In this document: in pieces, positions 23,162-33,519 of the stretch
How positions within the stretch are numbered: the first letter of the stretch is position 1
Layout: each line of letters opens with the position of its first letter
Assembly: GCA_026122225.1 (NCBI GenBank)
Contig: JANEZZ010001902.1
Coordinates: forward strand, 868,001 to 932,000
Origin: Heloderma charlesbogerti
Taxonomy: Eukaryota > Chordata > Lepidosauria > Squamata > Helodermatidae
Direction: 5' to 3'
Length of the DNA: 64,000 nt
The notes under the pieces: model-generated
The model's input: the letters and a program-made list of their open reading frames with translations, nothing else
The model's database searches: none
Told to the model about the DNA's origin: nothing
Made by a program: the position numbers and the translations under genes

Positions 23162-23226
23162 TGCAATCCTATACATGTCTACTTAGAAATGGGACTTCCT
23201 CCCAGATAAGCATCTATAGGATTGCA
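23162..23226. mobile_element. Short foldback element, ACTTACTTCTGA family
   Basis: TGCAATCCTATACATGTCTAC opens it and a TATAGGATTGCA end closes it, forming terminal inverted repeats of about 12 bp. Related copies are at 36930-36997, 44838-44924, 52370-52448 and 62358-62424. Confidence 0.65.
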
Positions 23227-23334
23227 GGCTAAGAGCAGAAGGGTGCACATATACAGCAACTTTGTATTGGTGGTTGTGCATTTTTAGAATCATCATTCGC
23301 TGTTGGGAAAATACATACTTTGTTTGTTTTAGGA

Positions 23335-24665
23335 TCTATACTCCATCTTGGGGCAGGTTTCAGCATATGAAAAACATGAGCCAACAATAAAACACATTAG
23401 AAGTCATCATCTTAAATCAAATATTAAATAATAAAGCAACCTAAAACACTCATGAGCAGTAGCTGATACAGCAGTTGAAAACCAATCATTGCTTGCTGAA
23501 ATAAAAATGACTTTACACACATTTCACTGGGGAGAGAGTTCCATAGCATAGGCACCACTCCTGACTCAGCCCTGTTCCTTGTCCTCATTAGTCTAATTTC
23601 AGATGATGGAATCTGGAGTAAGGTTTCCTCTGATGATCTTCGTCTGTAGGGAAGCTTATGTGAGAGAAGATGCTTCCTGAGGTAGTCTGGGCTAGGAATT
23701 TCACTGAATCCGACCTGTGGATTTTGCAGTGGATTGACTTTTTCCAAACCACACAAACTTACTGGCCATCTTTTTTACTTCTGCAGGGTGGGAGGGTGGC
23801 ATTTGTGCAAATGTACAGTTGTGCAAGTGCACATTTGCAAACAGGAATAAAATTCACGTACATTACTAAAAAGAAATCCAATTCCATCAATGAGTGGATG
23901 AGAGAATGAAAGATGCCTGATAATCCATGAAACACAGATGGAGTGGATCTAACAAAATCCGTACATCCCTAGTCTGGGTCCAGGCCATTAAGAGTTTTAA
24001 ATGCTAAAATCTACACTTTGAATTGTCCCTGGATAAAAATTAGTAGTTAATGGAGTTATTTCATTATTAGTGCCATGTGCTCTCATTGGCTTACTCTTGC
24101 TAAGAAGCAGGTTGCTGAGTTCTGAATTCATCTAACTGAAGTTTCTAAATTGTTTTGAAAGGCAGTTCCAAATAGAGCTCTCTGTGAAGGGCATGTGTCT
24201 CAGTGGTCAGGTCATCTTTCTGTAGGCCTGGGCTCAGCTGGCACTTCAAAATAAGATAGTAAAAGGCATGGCTGCTACTGGGGTTCCAGGAACAAAGCCA
24301 GGATGAGGAACACTTCCATAGTCTCATGTGACCATTCAGTGGGAGTGCAAACCCATCTGGCCATATAGGAGAACCACCAACTTCCAGATCAATCAGGCCT
24401 CCTGCCATTAAGTTCTCCATCTTGTCTGGATTGAACTTCAATTTGTACATCCTCATTGCCCATTAGTGATCCCTAATACCATGCAACCATTTATGATTTC
24501 CACCACCTTACTTGGTTCTTCTGAAAAGAATAAATACAGCTGAGTGTCATCAGCAAACTGATGCCACTTCTCTCCAAATCTGTTTTTTTCAAGCAGTTTA
24601 TTGTGCTTTCCCACTTGGCAAACATGCTTACTTGAATTTAATAGTATAAAGATGAGCATTTATGT
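23335..24665 (-). mobile_element. L2-like LINE fragment with reverse-transcriptase remnants
   Basis: The minus strand at 24453-24659 encodes a diverged RT piece, HQFADDTQLYLFFSEEPSKV (motif C, F-A-D-D). 24145-24456 continues with KFNPDKMENLMAGG. Downstream the typical L2 3' coding text is degraded down to about 23335. Stops and indels are frequent. It is 5'-truncated or incomplete and lies in SRPX intron 1. Confidence 0.7.
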
Positions 24666-26734
24666 CCCCTTTATAAGACCGACAGTTCAAGATAAAACCA
24701 TGTCTTTTAACTTTGAGATTGACTAGAAAACCCTGTGCAACATCTGCAGTTCTCAACTGAAGAATCAATGCTTCTGAAGGCGATATTTAAAGTATAGTAG
24801 CATTATTTGTAACATACAAAAGTGTTGCTAGTAATTCCCTCTTCATTAGCCTTTTGTCTTACGTTCATTAATGGAATGCGGTTAATTAGTGCTTGAATGC
24901 ATAGGATCTGTTAAATTGTTTGCTTTAATTTTTGTGTGTGGATGTGTGTGCAAGAGAGAGAGCTAAGCCAGTAATGTAAACCCCCATATATGGCTTCTGT
25001 CTCCTTAAGAGCACTCAGGATGACATCACAGTAAGGCAATCTCCTTCTACAAGGTGATTTCTCTCAGTCTACGTGGTGTGTGGTTCATGTAGAACTGAAA
25101 CACATGAAGGGTATACGGTGTATACGGTGCTCCCCATCTACTGCACACTAGTTAAATCTGATTTTGAGGCTTTCTGAATGCAGAGTCACCCAAAAGCTGA
25201 ACATAGGTTGCAACTTTCCCACAATCCAGTTCTATACCTCTTTGATTGGGTTATTAAAACAAAATCACCTTGTGGTGGGAGACGAGTGGTAATGTGAATC
25301 TACTCTCTAAGGACCAGTATCATTTTTTAAATACTGACCATTATTTCATTTTCAAGCCTGCAGCCTCATATGCTTTAAAAAGCAACCTTTGCCAAATGTG
25401 TGTGTGATAGTGCAATTTTGAAATATGGAATGCATGCCAGAAAAAAAGGCTTTTAAAAGATATAGAGCATTACCAGTTCAGCTAAGAGTGCCTGGAATTG
25501 AATTGCTGAAATGAGATTAAATAAACAGGTATATTTAATTCAGGTTGCAATGCCAGATTCTACCATCATAGAACTGTTGCTTAATGGATAAACACTGTTG
25601 TTTAGGTTTGCAAACATACTTTGCATAAGGAAAAGTTGGCCACAGGGGTCATAAAGTTAGCCAGTTAACCGATCGTAAGCCAAGATTTGCAATGTATTTA
25701 TTTTTTTGTTGGCATGATTCAGCTACTTTCTTGCCAATGCAAAGATGCTGGAAGACAGATTTACATTGTTTCATAACTACATTTATTTAAATTTATGCTC
25801 CAGCCCATCCAGAGAACTAAAGACAATAGTATTTGATATATTGATTGTTACACTGACATACATTATAACTCTCTCCAACTATTTTTTTAATTTGTAACTG
25901 ATGGATCATAGTCGTTTGTACAAGTGAAGACTTTTTCTCTATATGAATTTGCTGTCTTCCAGTATTTGGCTTTGCTCCTGAAAACCATCCTTGTAGTTAG
26001 ATTATTAAAATCCCAAAGAAGCACCAGAACTCTGTTGCAGCTGTCTGTCTCTCAGTTGTGCTGGTATTGCAGCTACTTTCCCCAACCACTAAAAGTTGGA
26101 AGAGGCAAATGCAGCAGAAACCTGTTGCCCTTTCTGGTCAAGGAAAGCACACCCGGACAGTATTGCAGCTACATACAGCGTCCTAGTGATAAAAGTCTAC
26201 CATAGTTCTCCTTCTGCCTTGGGAAACCAGGTTGAGGTGCTGTCACTCACTCAGGGATAATTGCTACTTGCCTCAACCCAGCAGAAAATAAGGGTGATCG
26301 AGACATGACGATTCCATACTAAATACAGATGTGGTTTGTTGTATGTCTGTGGAATAGTAGTTTACACAAAAGATTTTGTGTAATTATTTAAGTGATTTAG
26401 TCAGTTGAGACACATGTCGATACCAAACACATCGTGAATGCACTGCCCTGATTCCTGCATAGTGCGAACCAGTTTGAGATTTACGTGTCCCATATTAACC
26501 TTCATACTTCATAAAAATGGTGGCATGGATTCAGTGTGTGTATGAGTGAGTGAATCCATTAGCCTGGATCTGAGGTTGGCTTCTGCCTCAGCTTCTTCCA
26601 TTTTACTTATTTAATACCTCCTTTAAAAGGGCAGTTGTTTTCTTTCCTGAAGGCTTCATTTTCTACAGGGGTATGGGCTGCGGTGGGGGCTTGACTTTTA
26701 TTATGTCATTGCAAATGGGTCATTTGGAAGTAAC
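24666..26734. other. SRPX intron 1, no gene seen
   Basis: AT-rich sequence without a recognisable repeat or ORF with protein-family features. There is a short GTATACGGT repeat near 25110 and a (GA) tract near 24952. Confidence 0.5.
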
Positions 26735-26873
26735 TTAAGATGCAATCCTATGAATGTTTACACAGAAAAAATCCTACAACCCCCAGTGTTCCCCAGCTAA
26801 CATGGCTGGCTGGGCAATGCTAGGAGTGGTAAGACTTATTTTCTGTCTAAACATACGTAAGATTGCGCCCTTA
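26735..26873. mobile_element. Foldback MITE, AATCCTATG / TGTTTAGACAGAAA family
   Basis: The left end TTAAGATGCAATCCTATGAA and right end ACGTAAGATTGCGCCCTTAG are inverted copies. Internally ACAGAAAAAATCCTACAACC pairs with the TTATTTTCTGTCTAAACAT side, with CCCCAGTGTTCCCCAGC in the middle. A close relative lies at 63745-63879. Confidence 0.7.
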
Positions 26874-27477
26874 GTTGACTTTATGCAGAGTGCTAATACA
26901 GCTCCAGTTGCATGTTTTTCTTCAGTAAAAGCGGGAAGAGTTTCTTGGAGATCACTGTGGAAATTGCTTTAGGACTTACAGAGCATATGATAGTAGGTGG
27001 GTTTTCCCAGTTCTTGTGTCATGTAAGATTAGTGCTGTTGATGAGATTGTTGTACAATTTTGCCATGAAACTGAATGTGATGTTCAATTTGCCTCAGCAT
27101 TAAGTCAGTTGATGTTCACTTTAAATGTGAAGCACCAAATATGCAGAACTCCAGTATATGTTGAACAACCTATGCGTAATTGGCATCATCAGTCAGATCA
27201 CTCTGCTTTGATCTTGCTGGGCTTTGATTTTTTATTTTATTTTTAGATTTTACACTGGAAATCACACATGGTTCATATAATTGAAATGCTTTTATTACTG
27301 CACTGTTGATTTGAGGAAAACTTTACTACTAATTAAAAGCACTCATTTAACGGCAAATCTGAGTCGTGTAAATTAGTTAACAACATTAATACAAGCTTGG
27401 AAACTGTCACCTATTAGTATGAAATAAATGTGACCACCAAAGCTGTTCAAAATTTGAAGTGTCCCTATTTCAATATG

Positions 27478-27640
27478 TTCTTCTTGTGGTCTCTGTGCAT
27501 CACACATATGGTCTCTGTGCCTGCGCAGAGCCTCCATTTGGGAAACTTCTACAGCTGAGGAACGTTTTTGGTGGGAACCCTCCCCCACTGCGCATGTCAA
27601 AGTGGGTACCCACATATCTCCTCAGTTCCTTTTTGACCGC
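27478..27640. repeat. DIRS left inverted terminal repeat
   Basis: It matches the reverse complement of 33140-33302. Shared blocks include CACACATATGG, CTCTGTGCCTGCGCAGAGCC, CTGAGGAACGTTTTTGG, CACTGCGCATG and ATCTCCTCAGTTCC. It starts about 28 nt short of the right repeat's outer end. Confidence 0.8.
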
Positions 27641-27779
27641 CATCATGGCTGCCTTTTCGGGAACTTCATCCACATTTTTTTGTGCAAGTTAATGCTGAGG
27701 TTTTTCGTGTTTTCTTGTTTTCCTTCTTGTTACCTAAAAAAAAAAAAGTATAGTTTTTTATTCTTTTTATCATGTTTTG

Positions 27780-29740
27780 GCATATGGCATTAAAGGCCCC
27801 TTTCAGAAAGCGCGTCCACTGTGGCAGTAAACTGCCTCCATCTGTTTGTGCCTCCTTTGCCTCAGGGAGTCTCACGTTGTAGAGACTTGCCTTCATTGTC
27901 AGTCCTTTTCCAAACAAGCCCATCAAAATCGCTCGGACAGATTAAAAGCAATTTTGTGGAAAAGGGCGTTGGAAGCAGTGGATACCTGAAAGTCTCAACC
28001 TCAGTCGGGTGCCCCTGGGCAAAATGAGATGCTGCAACCTGCCATAGTTCACCCCCTCAATCAACATCTGCAGTGGGATGAACAGACCCCCCAACACCGG
28101 GTCGTTCATTTGCTTTTTCAGTGGCCACAAAGATTGCTAAGAAGGCCTACGCCAGACACAGTACCAAAGAAAAAGAAGAGGAAGGAGGTTAAAAAAGACT
28201 CTACTGAGAGTTCCCCCTTCTGAATTCACTGATTCCAAGGCTATGGTTGCTACCAACAGCCACAGCGCTGTTAGACCCTCTGTCTGCAGCCTCTGAAGGT
28301 AAGATCAGGGACTTTTCTCCCGTTCAACACTGGGCTGATTCCACTCCTCGGGATCGACGCTTGCGCTCTCCATTGACAAGCATCCGGGATCAAGAATCAC
28401 AGTCACCTCGGTACAGAAGGTCTCAATCATTTGCCATTCCCAGGGACTCTGTCCCTCGGTACTGATTGCCGTTAAGATACCATGAAGAATATTCTGATCA
28501 ACATCGAGAGTGGGATCAACTCTCTGCCTGGTCCATGCCACCTCCAAGATTTTACCAATATGATGATTGGTGACTGTGTTGAGATTACGATCTGTACTAT
28601 GGTTGAACCAGGTATTTAGGACCTACTTCTGCTCGGTACAGAACCGGCCCTTCAGCTTCGATCTTGTGCCCATTGGATCATGATGTGTTTTTACCACCGC
28701 CTCCTGTCCCTCTGTGCTCGTCCTCTTTGGGTAGGCCCTAAGGCTATGTGGACCAGGCACCTGCTGATCATCCTTTGCCGTCTCCTCCTGTGCAACAGCA
28801 AGGTGAGCAAGTAAAGACAATAAATCAGGGGGATTTCTTCCAGGATTCTGTGGAGCATTATCAATCAGATTCCTTGTCCTCTGTACCTCCGTCTATTTCA
28901 TCTCCAGACAAAGTTGTGGGTACTTGAGACAGAGCATCCCATTCAGAAGACATGGGTCATTTTTTGAACCAGGGGCTATGGATGGCACAGTCTCTAGGAA
29001 CAGATGTGCAGCAACCTGCAGAACACATACAAGATGGTGTTTGATGCTGTACATACGGAGACATCGGTACCAGTGGCAATTCCTTTTCTTCCTGCTCTCC
29101 TCCAGACTGTGAAAACAACTTGGAACACTCCATCTTCGATGGCTCCCACCTCGAAGCATCTGGAGTCAATGTATAAGGTTCAAGAAAAAGATGCCACTTT
29201 TCTTTTCTCTCATCCTTGTCCGAATTCAATAATAGTCAAATCGGCTCAGGGTCAGTCCCAGAAATCTCATGAATCTCCAGTTGATAAGGAGGGATGCAGA
29301 CTTGATCTGATGGGGTAGCGCCTTTATTCTTCCACGGCTTTAGGGCTTCCTGTTGCGAACTATCAGGCCACAATGTCGCGGTATCAATTATTTTTGTGGA
29401 AAAAGGTGGATTCTTTGTGTACTTACCTTCTGGACGACCAGAGGGAACTGGCCAGAATGTTTCAGGCAGAAGCAGTTAAACTTTCCTGTCAACAAATCAA
29501 TACTGCCCATCATCAGGCTGATTGTAATGTGAAATCCATGGTAGGTTCTGTGGCTTTATGATGTCATGCATGGCTTCATTTGGCTGGACTAACACCAGAG
29601 GCCCAGTCTAGGATTGAAGACTTATCTTTTGATGTGGAGGGTCTCTTTAATTCTAAAATGGATGATCAGATGGACTCTGTTCAAAAAGTGAGATCAACAG
29701 CAAAGAAGATGGGCATCGGACAACCACCAAAACAACAGTC
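27780..29740 (+). pseudogene. DIRS gag-like ORF, disrupted
   Basis: Broken frames encode stretches typical of a vertebrate DIRS gag. 29373-29561 holds MSRYQLFLWKKVD and QRELARMFQAEAVKLSCQQ. 29580-29755 holds LTPEAQSRIEDLSFDVEGLF and DQMDSVQKVRSTAKKMGI. The upstream part (28000-29320) is a patchwork of frames with basic (KKKRKEVKKD) and Ser/Pro/Arg-rich runs. Function is inferred from position. Confidence 0.65.
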
Positions 29741-29743
29741 TTA

Positions 29744-29861
29744 CAGGGGGTTAGACTCGATGGTCTTTTATTTATTTATTTATTTATTGCATTTATACCC
29801 CGCCTTTTTCCCTCTTGCAAGATAGGCCCCTTCCAACCCTACTATTCTATGATATGATTCT
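29744..29861. mobile_element. CR1 3' tail inside DIRS, itself interrupted by an L2-type tail
   Basis: The CR1 end is split. AGGGGGTTAGACTCGATGG at 29744-29765 resumes as ATAGGCCCCTTCCAACCC to TATTCTATGATATGATTCT at 29822-29861. Between them, 29766-29821 is TTATTTATTTATTTATTTAT followed by GCATTTATACCCCGCC and CCTCTTGCAAG. That is the same terminal sequence as the SINE at 4655-4905, in the same orientation. Confidence 0.75.
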
Positions 29862-30125
29862 TTGACCAAGGTGTTGGTTTAGGCACCAGCTGTATTTTCA
29901 GAGGCAATCTGTAGATCATGCCCTTTCATACCAACCACACCACCAGCAACAGAGGAAACAGTACTCTTCCTCTAAGTTTCATCAATCCTGTGTGAAGGCA
30001 AACACTTCTTCTAAATGGTGTCTTTGACTTGGAGCTTTTGAGTGTCATCCCCCTCCACCTCCCCTTACATTTGGTAACCATCCCTCTTTCTTTCTACCAG
30101 GCTGGCATGCAATAACATCAGATTC

Positions 30126-30857
30126 TTGGGTGTTGGTGACTGTCCGCTGAGGATACAAGATCGAATTCGATGTCCTCCCTTCCGTGGGAATTGTCTGAGT
30201 GACGTCACTGTCAGAGCTGTTACATCTCAAGACAGAGTCGCTTTTTCAGAAGGGAGCCATTCGATGCATCTCCCCACTCAGAAGGTCAGGAGTTTTTTCT
30301 CCCGATATTTTACAGTTCTCAGAAGGGATGGAGGACTGCGTCCAATCTTGGATGTAAGACTTTTGAACAAATTCATCACACCCAAGAGATTCAGAATGAC
30401 TATGTTGGCAGCGATCCTCCCTCTCCTTTGGAAGGGCATCTGGTTTGCAGCAGTGGATCTCAAAGACACTTATTTCCACATCAGTATCGAGGAAGCATGT
30501 CAAAGATTCCTGTGTTTCACAATCAGACCCAACATATTCCAGTTTTGTGTGCTACCCTTCGGACTAGCTACTGCCCTGAGGGTGTTCACGAAATGCATGG
30601 CGGTAGTCTGTGCACGCTTCCATGTCAAGAGCATTGAAGTCTACCCATATCTGAACAACTGGCTCCTCGTAGGTCCTTCGAAGGTGTCACTGGATTGTGC
30701 TATCATAGTTGTCCTGAATCTTCTTGAAGCTCTGGATCTCTGCCTCAATGAGGAGAAGTCGACTTTGTCTCCACTCAGGTTATATCTTTCATTGGAGCAG
30801 TACTGGATGCAAAGACGGATTGTGCATATCTTCCTTAAAAGCGCTTGGATCATTTAA
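30126..30857 (+). pseudogene. DIRS reverse transcriptase
   Basis: A 243-codon open stretch. The fingers region has GGLRPILDVRLLNKFI. Motif A is AVDLKDTYFHISIEE, followed by RFLCFTIRP. Motif B is LPFGLATALRVFTKCM. Motif C reads YPYLNNWLLVGPS; the family norm at this place is YLDDWL, so both catalytic aspartates are replaced by asparagine. The enzyme would be inactive even if translated. Confidence 0.85.
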
Positions 30858-31230
30858 TCACCTTGGTGAGCACTGTATACCAACATTGGCATGTGTTGAC
30901 TCATGCCATTCAGTGTCTCCTAGGACACATGGCAGCAACTGTGTCAGTGGAGGAGTGGGCACGTCTGAGAATGAGAGCTTTACAGAGCTGGTTTATTTGA
31001 GTGTCCCACAATGAGACCGATGCTCATCGAACCTGACTCTGGCTTCTGGAGCACGTTGTGTCCTCTCTCCATTGGTGGATGAATCCAAACAATCTCAGTC
31101 AAGGTATCCTGTTTGAACAGCCATCTCCATCTCGAGTACTCACCACAAACACCTCTCTCCTCAGCTAGGGAGCCCATTATGAATCCAAGGTTGATGGTCA
31201 AGAGAAGAAAGGTGGGCTCACATCAATTTC

Positions 31231-31485
31231 TTGGAGTTATTGGCAGTATGGAAAGCTTCAAGAGCCTTCGTGACCTATGTACGGGGCAGACATGTCCAAA
31301 TTCTGACAGACAACACTTCTGTTCTTTGGCACCTAAACAATCAAGGAGGTACCCATTCATCCAAACTGGTGGGCCTCACTCTCAAGATCTGTGACTGGTT
31401 TGTCCTGAGAGGCATCCTCCTGACAACGATTCATATCGCTAGAGTAGACAACACTTTGGCAGATTCTCTCAGTCGAACTTACTGA
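31231..31485 (+). pseudogene. DIRS RNase H domain
   Basis: It encodes MELLAVWKA, VQILTDNTSVLWHLNNQGG and HIARVDNTLADSLSR, the characteristic RNase H signature of DIRS pol (E, then DN, then D near the end). It is separated from the RT by frame breaks between 30857 and 31231. Confidence 0.8.
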
Positions 31486-31554
31486 GCATCCCACAAATGG
31501 GAAATGTCTCCACTCATCCTATGTCACCTATTCCAATGATGGGGTCAGCCATTT

Positions 31555-31902
31555 GTGGACCTTTTTGCAAACCCATCGAATGCTGTTTGCAAGATGTTCT
31601 GCTTGACAGCAGGAGTAGGTTGCTCATCATTGGGAGACGCTTTTCTCCTTCAGTGGAACGGAACATTGTTCTATCTCTTTCCTCCATTTCCTCTGCTACC
31701 AAAAGTGATTGTGAAGATCAAGGCAGAGAAGACCAACTGTCTATTGATTGCACCCTGGTGGCTGAGACAACCATGGTTCATGATTCTGTCTGATATGGCC
31801 AAAGTAAATTTTCTTCATCTTCCGTTCTGGCAGAATCTAATCTCTCAGGATCAAGGACGGATCCGGCATCTGGACTTGCACACCCTGAAGTTGGCAGCAT
31901 AG
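31555..31902 (+). pseudogene. DIRS linker region between RNase H and recombinase
   Basis: It encodes DLFANPSNAVCKMFC, SLGDAFLLQWNGTLFYLFPP and LLIAPWWLRQPWFMIL, a conserved block that follows RNase H in vertebrate DIRS pol proteins. It is uninterrupted for 115 codons. I do not assign an activity. Confidence 0.6.
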
Positions 31903-32009
31903 AGGATTTGATAGAGGAGGACAGAAGGTCCATATCGTCACAGATACAGCGGGTGTTGGATGCCGCAAGGAAGACAGGTACCCAATGATCGTACCATAGT
32001 AAATGGACA

Positions 32010-32915
32010 ATGTTTGAGGATTTTGCTGCTTCTAAGGGTTTTTGTCCTTCCTCCAGTTCAATCTCAGACATTCTGTCAGTCCTTCATCATTTGTTTGAGA
32101 AGAGTCTGAAGTATTCCTCTGTTAGGGTTTATGCTACAGCTCTATCAGCTATGAGGGGACAGGTACAGGGATTTTCAGTATTCACCAATCCTCTCACCAA
32201 GCAATTTTTGCATGGATTGCGGAACTTGGCCTGTGAAGGATTTAGCCCCACAGTGGAATCTCTCGCTTGTGTTGCAGGCTTTGACATCAAAACCTTTTGA
32301 GCCTCTGGCTGGTATCGACTTCTGTTTACTGTCATGGAAAGTGGCTTTACTAGTGGCTGTCATGTCATCTCGGAGAGCATGCGAACTGTGTGCTCTCCGT
32401 ATTGTTGCAACATTTACAGTTTTTCACAAAGACAAGGTTGTCCTTCGGCCTGACTTCACATTTATTCCAAAAGTGGTTTTGGATTTTCATCTTAATGAGT
32501 CTGTTGTGCTACCAGCTTTCTTCCAATCACCATCTTTGGAACTGGAGAAATGTCTGCCCAGTCTCAACGTCCAAAGGGCCTTGGCTTTTTACGAAGCTAG
32601 GACTGAATCATTTCGGAAATCGGAAAAGTTATTTGTATGTTAGGCGGAAGCTAACATGGGACTACCTGTGTCATCCCAGAGATTGGCTGCTTGGATAGTT
32701 CAGACCATCACACTGGCATATCAACTCCTTGGTCAAGAGCCTTTGCGTTGGATCTGAGCACATTCAACATGAGCTATAGCAACAGTGACAGCCTTTGGGA
32801 GAGGGTTGGCTCTAAAGGACCTCTGCAAGGCTGCAACATGGTCTAGCCCGTTGACCTTTGTGAAGCATTATAAATTGGATGTTTGGAAGAGCAGTGCTCT
32901 CATCCGTGCTCCAAT
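32010..32915 (+). pseudogene. DIRS tyrosine recombinase
   Basis: It starts FEDFAASKGFCPSSSS with an N-terminal core-binding-like helical part (HHLFEKSLKYSSVRVYATAL). The frame shifts near 32210. The catalytic Arg region SSRRACELCALR is at about 32365-32400. After another shift near 32640 the C-terminal box DLCKAATWSSPLTFVKHYKLD (about 32815-32880) carries the His and nucleophilic Tyr region. Two frameshifts inactivate it. Confidence 0.8.
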
Positions 32916-32989
32916 GGGACACCTACCCTCCTCCGGTAAGTTGGCTTGTCAATTTCCCATATCTGTGATGCACAGCGAGCACAAAGAAG

Positions 32990-33330
32990 AAAGACAGGTT
33001 GCTTGCCTGTAACTGTAGTTCTTCGAGTGGTCATCTGTGCATTCACACAACCCACCCACTGTCCCTTCTTTGGTGTTGATAGTTCTTGGTGCTGATACCG
33101 AGGGACCCTCGGATCTGAGACTAATTTTTTGCGGTCTCAAGGAACTGAGGAGATAAATGGGAAACCACTTGGTCATGCGCAGTGGGATGGGTGGGGAGGG
33201 TTCCTGCCAAAAATGTTCCTCAGTTATAGTAGTTTCTCGAATGGAGGCTCTGTGCAGGCGCAGAGCCCATATGTGTGAATGCACAGATGACCACTTGAAG
33301 AACTACAGTTACAGGTAAGCAACCTGTCTT
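32990..33330. repeat. DIRS internal complementary region paired with outer right end
   Basis: 32990-33049 (AAAGACAGGTTGCTTGCCTG to GTCATCTGTGCATTCACAC) is the reverse complement of 33273-33330, the outermost right end, with about two mismatches. In DIRS elements this internal copy supplies the sequence missing from the shorter left repeat during circle formation (family knowledge). Confidence 0.85.
33140..33302. repeat. DIRS right inverted terminal repeat
   Basis: The reverse complement of 27478-27640. It includes GGAACTGAGGAGATAAATGG, CATGCGCAGTGGG, CCTGCCAAAAATGTTCCTC and GGCTCTGTGCAGGCGCAGAG. Confidence 0.8.
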
Positions 33331-33507
33331 TATCAACTGCCCAAATTCCTAGAAATTCTGCTGGTCCCATGTTAACCTTCATCCTTCATTAAATGGTTGC
33401 ATGGAGCACTGTTTCTAACATTTGTACAAATTAAGCATTGGAAGTACAGCATGGTCACAGCTACTGGAAGTGCAGCATATGAAGTTATGTTTATTTATGT
33501 AATGATT

Positions 33508-33519
33508 TCACTCAGCCAT
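33508..33519. repeat. Target-site duplication, left copy, of BovB 2
   Basis: TCACTCAGCCAT, exactly repeated at 36738-36749. Confidence 0.92.

Larger units (their letters stand above)
27478..33331 (+). mobile_element. DIRS-type tyrosine-recombinase retrotransposon, nearly complete
   Basis: An element of about 5.85 kb in SRPX intron 1, sense strand. Order: left inverted terminal repeat, gag-like region, reverse transcriptase and RNase H, a linker region, tyrosine recombinase, internal complementary region, right inverted terminal repeat. DIRS elements lack LTRs and integrase and integrate via a tyrosine recombinase without target duplication; none was found here. All ORFs carry stops or shifts, and a CR1 fragment interrupts gag, so it is dead. 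A retroviral origin was considered and rejected because the RT is followed by RNase H and then a tyrosine recombinase between inverted repeats. Confidence 0.88.

Noticed and set aside
30126..32915. Endogenous retrovirus or LTR retrotransposon pol
   Set aside because: No LTRs, protease, integrase or envelope. The motif order RT, RNase H, tyrosine recombinase between inverted repeats fits DIRS.
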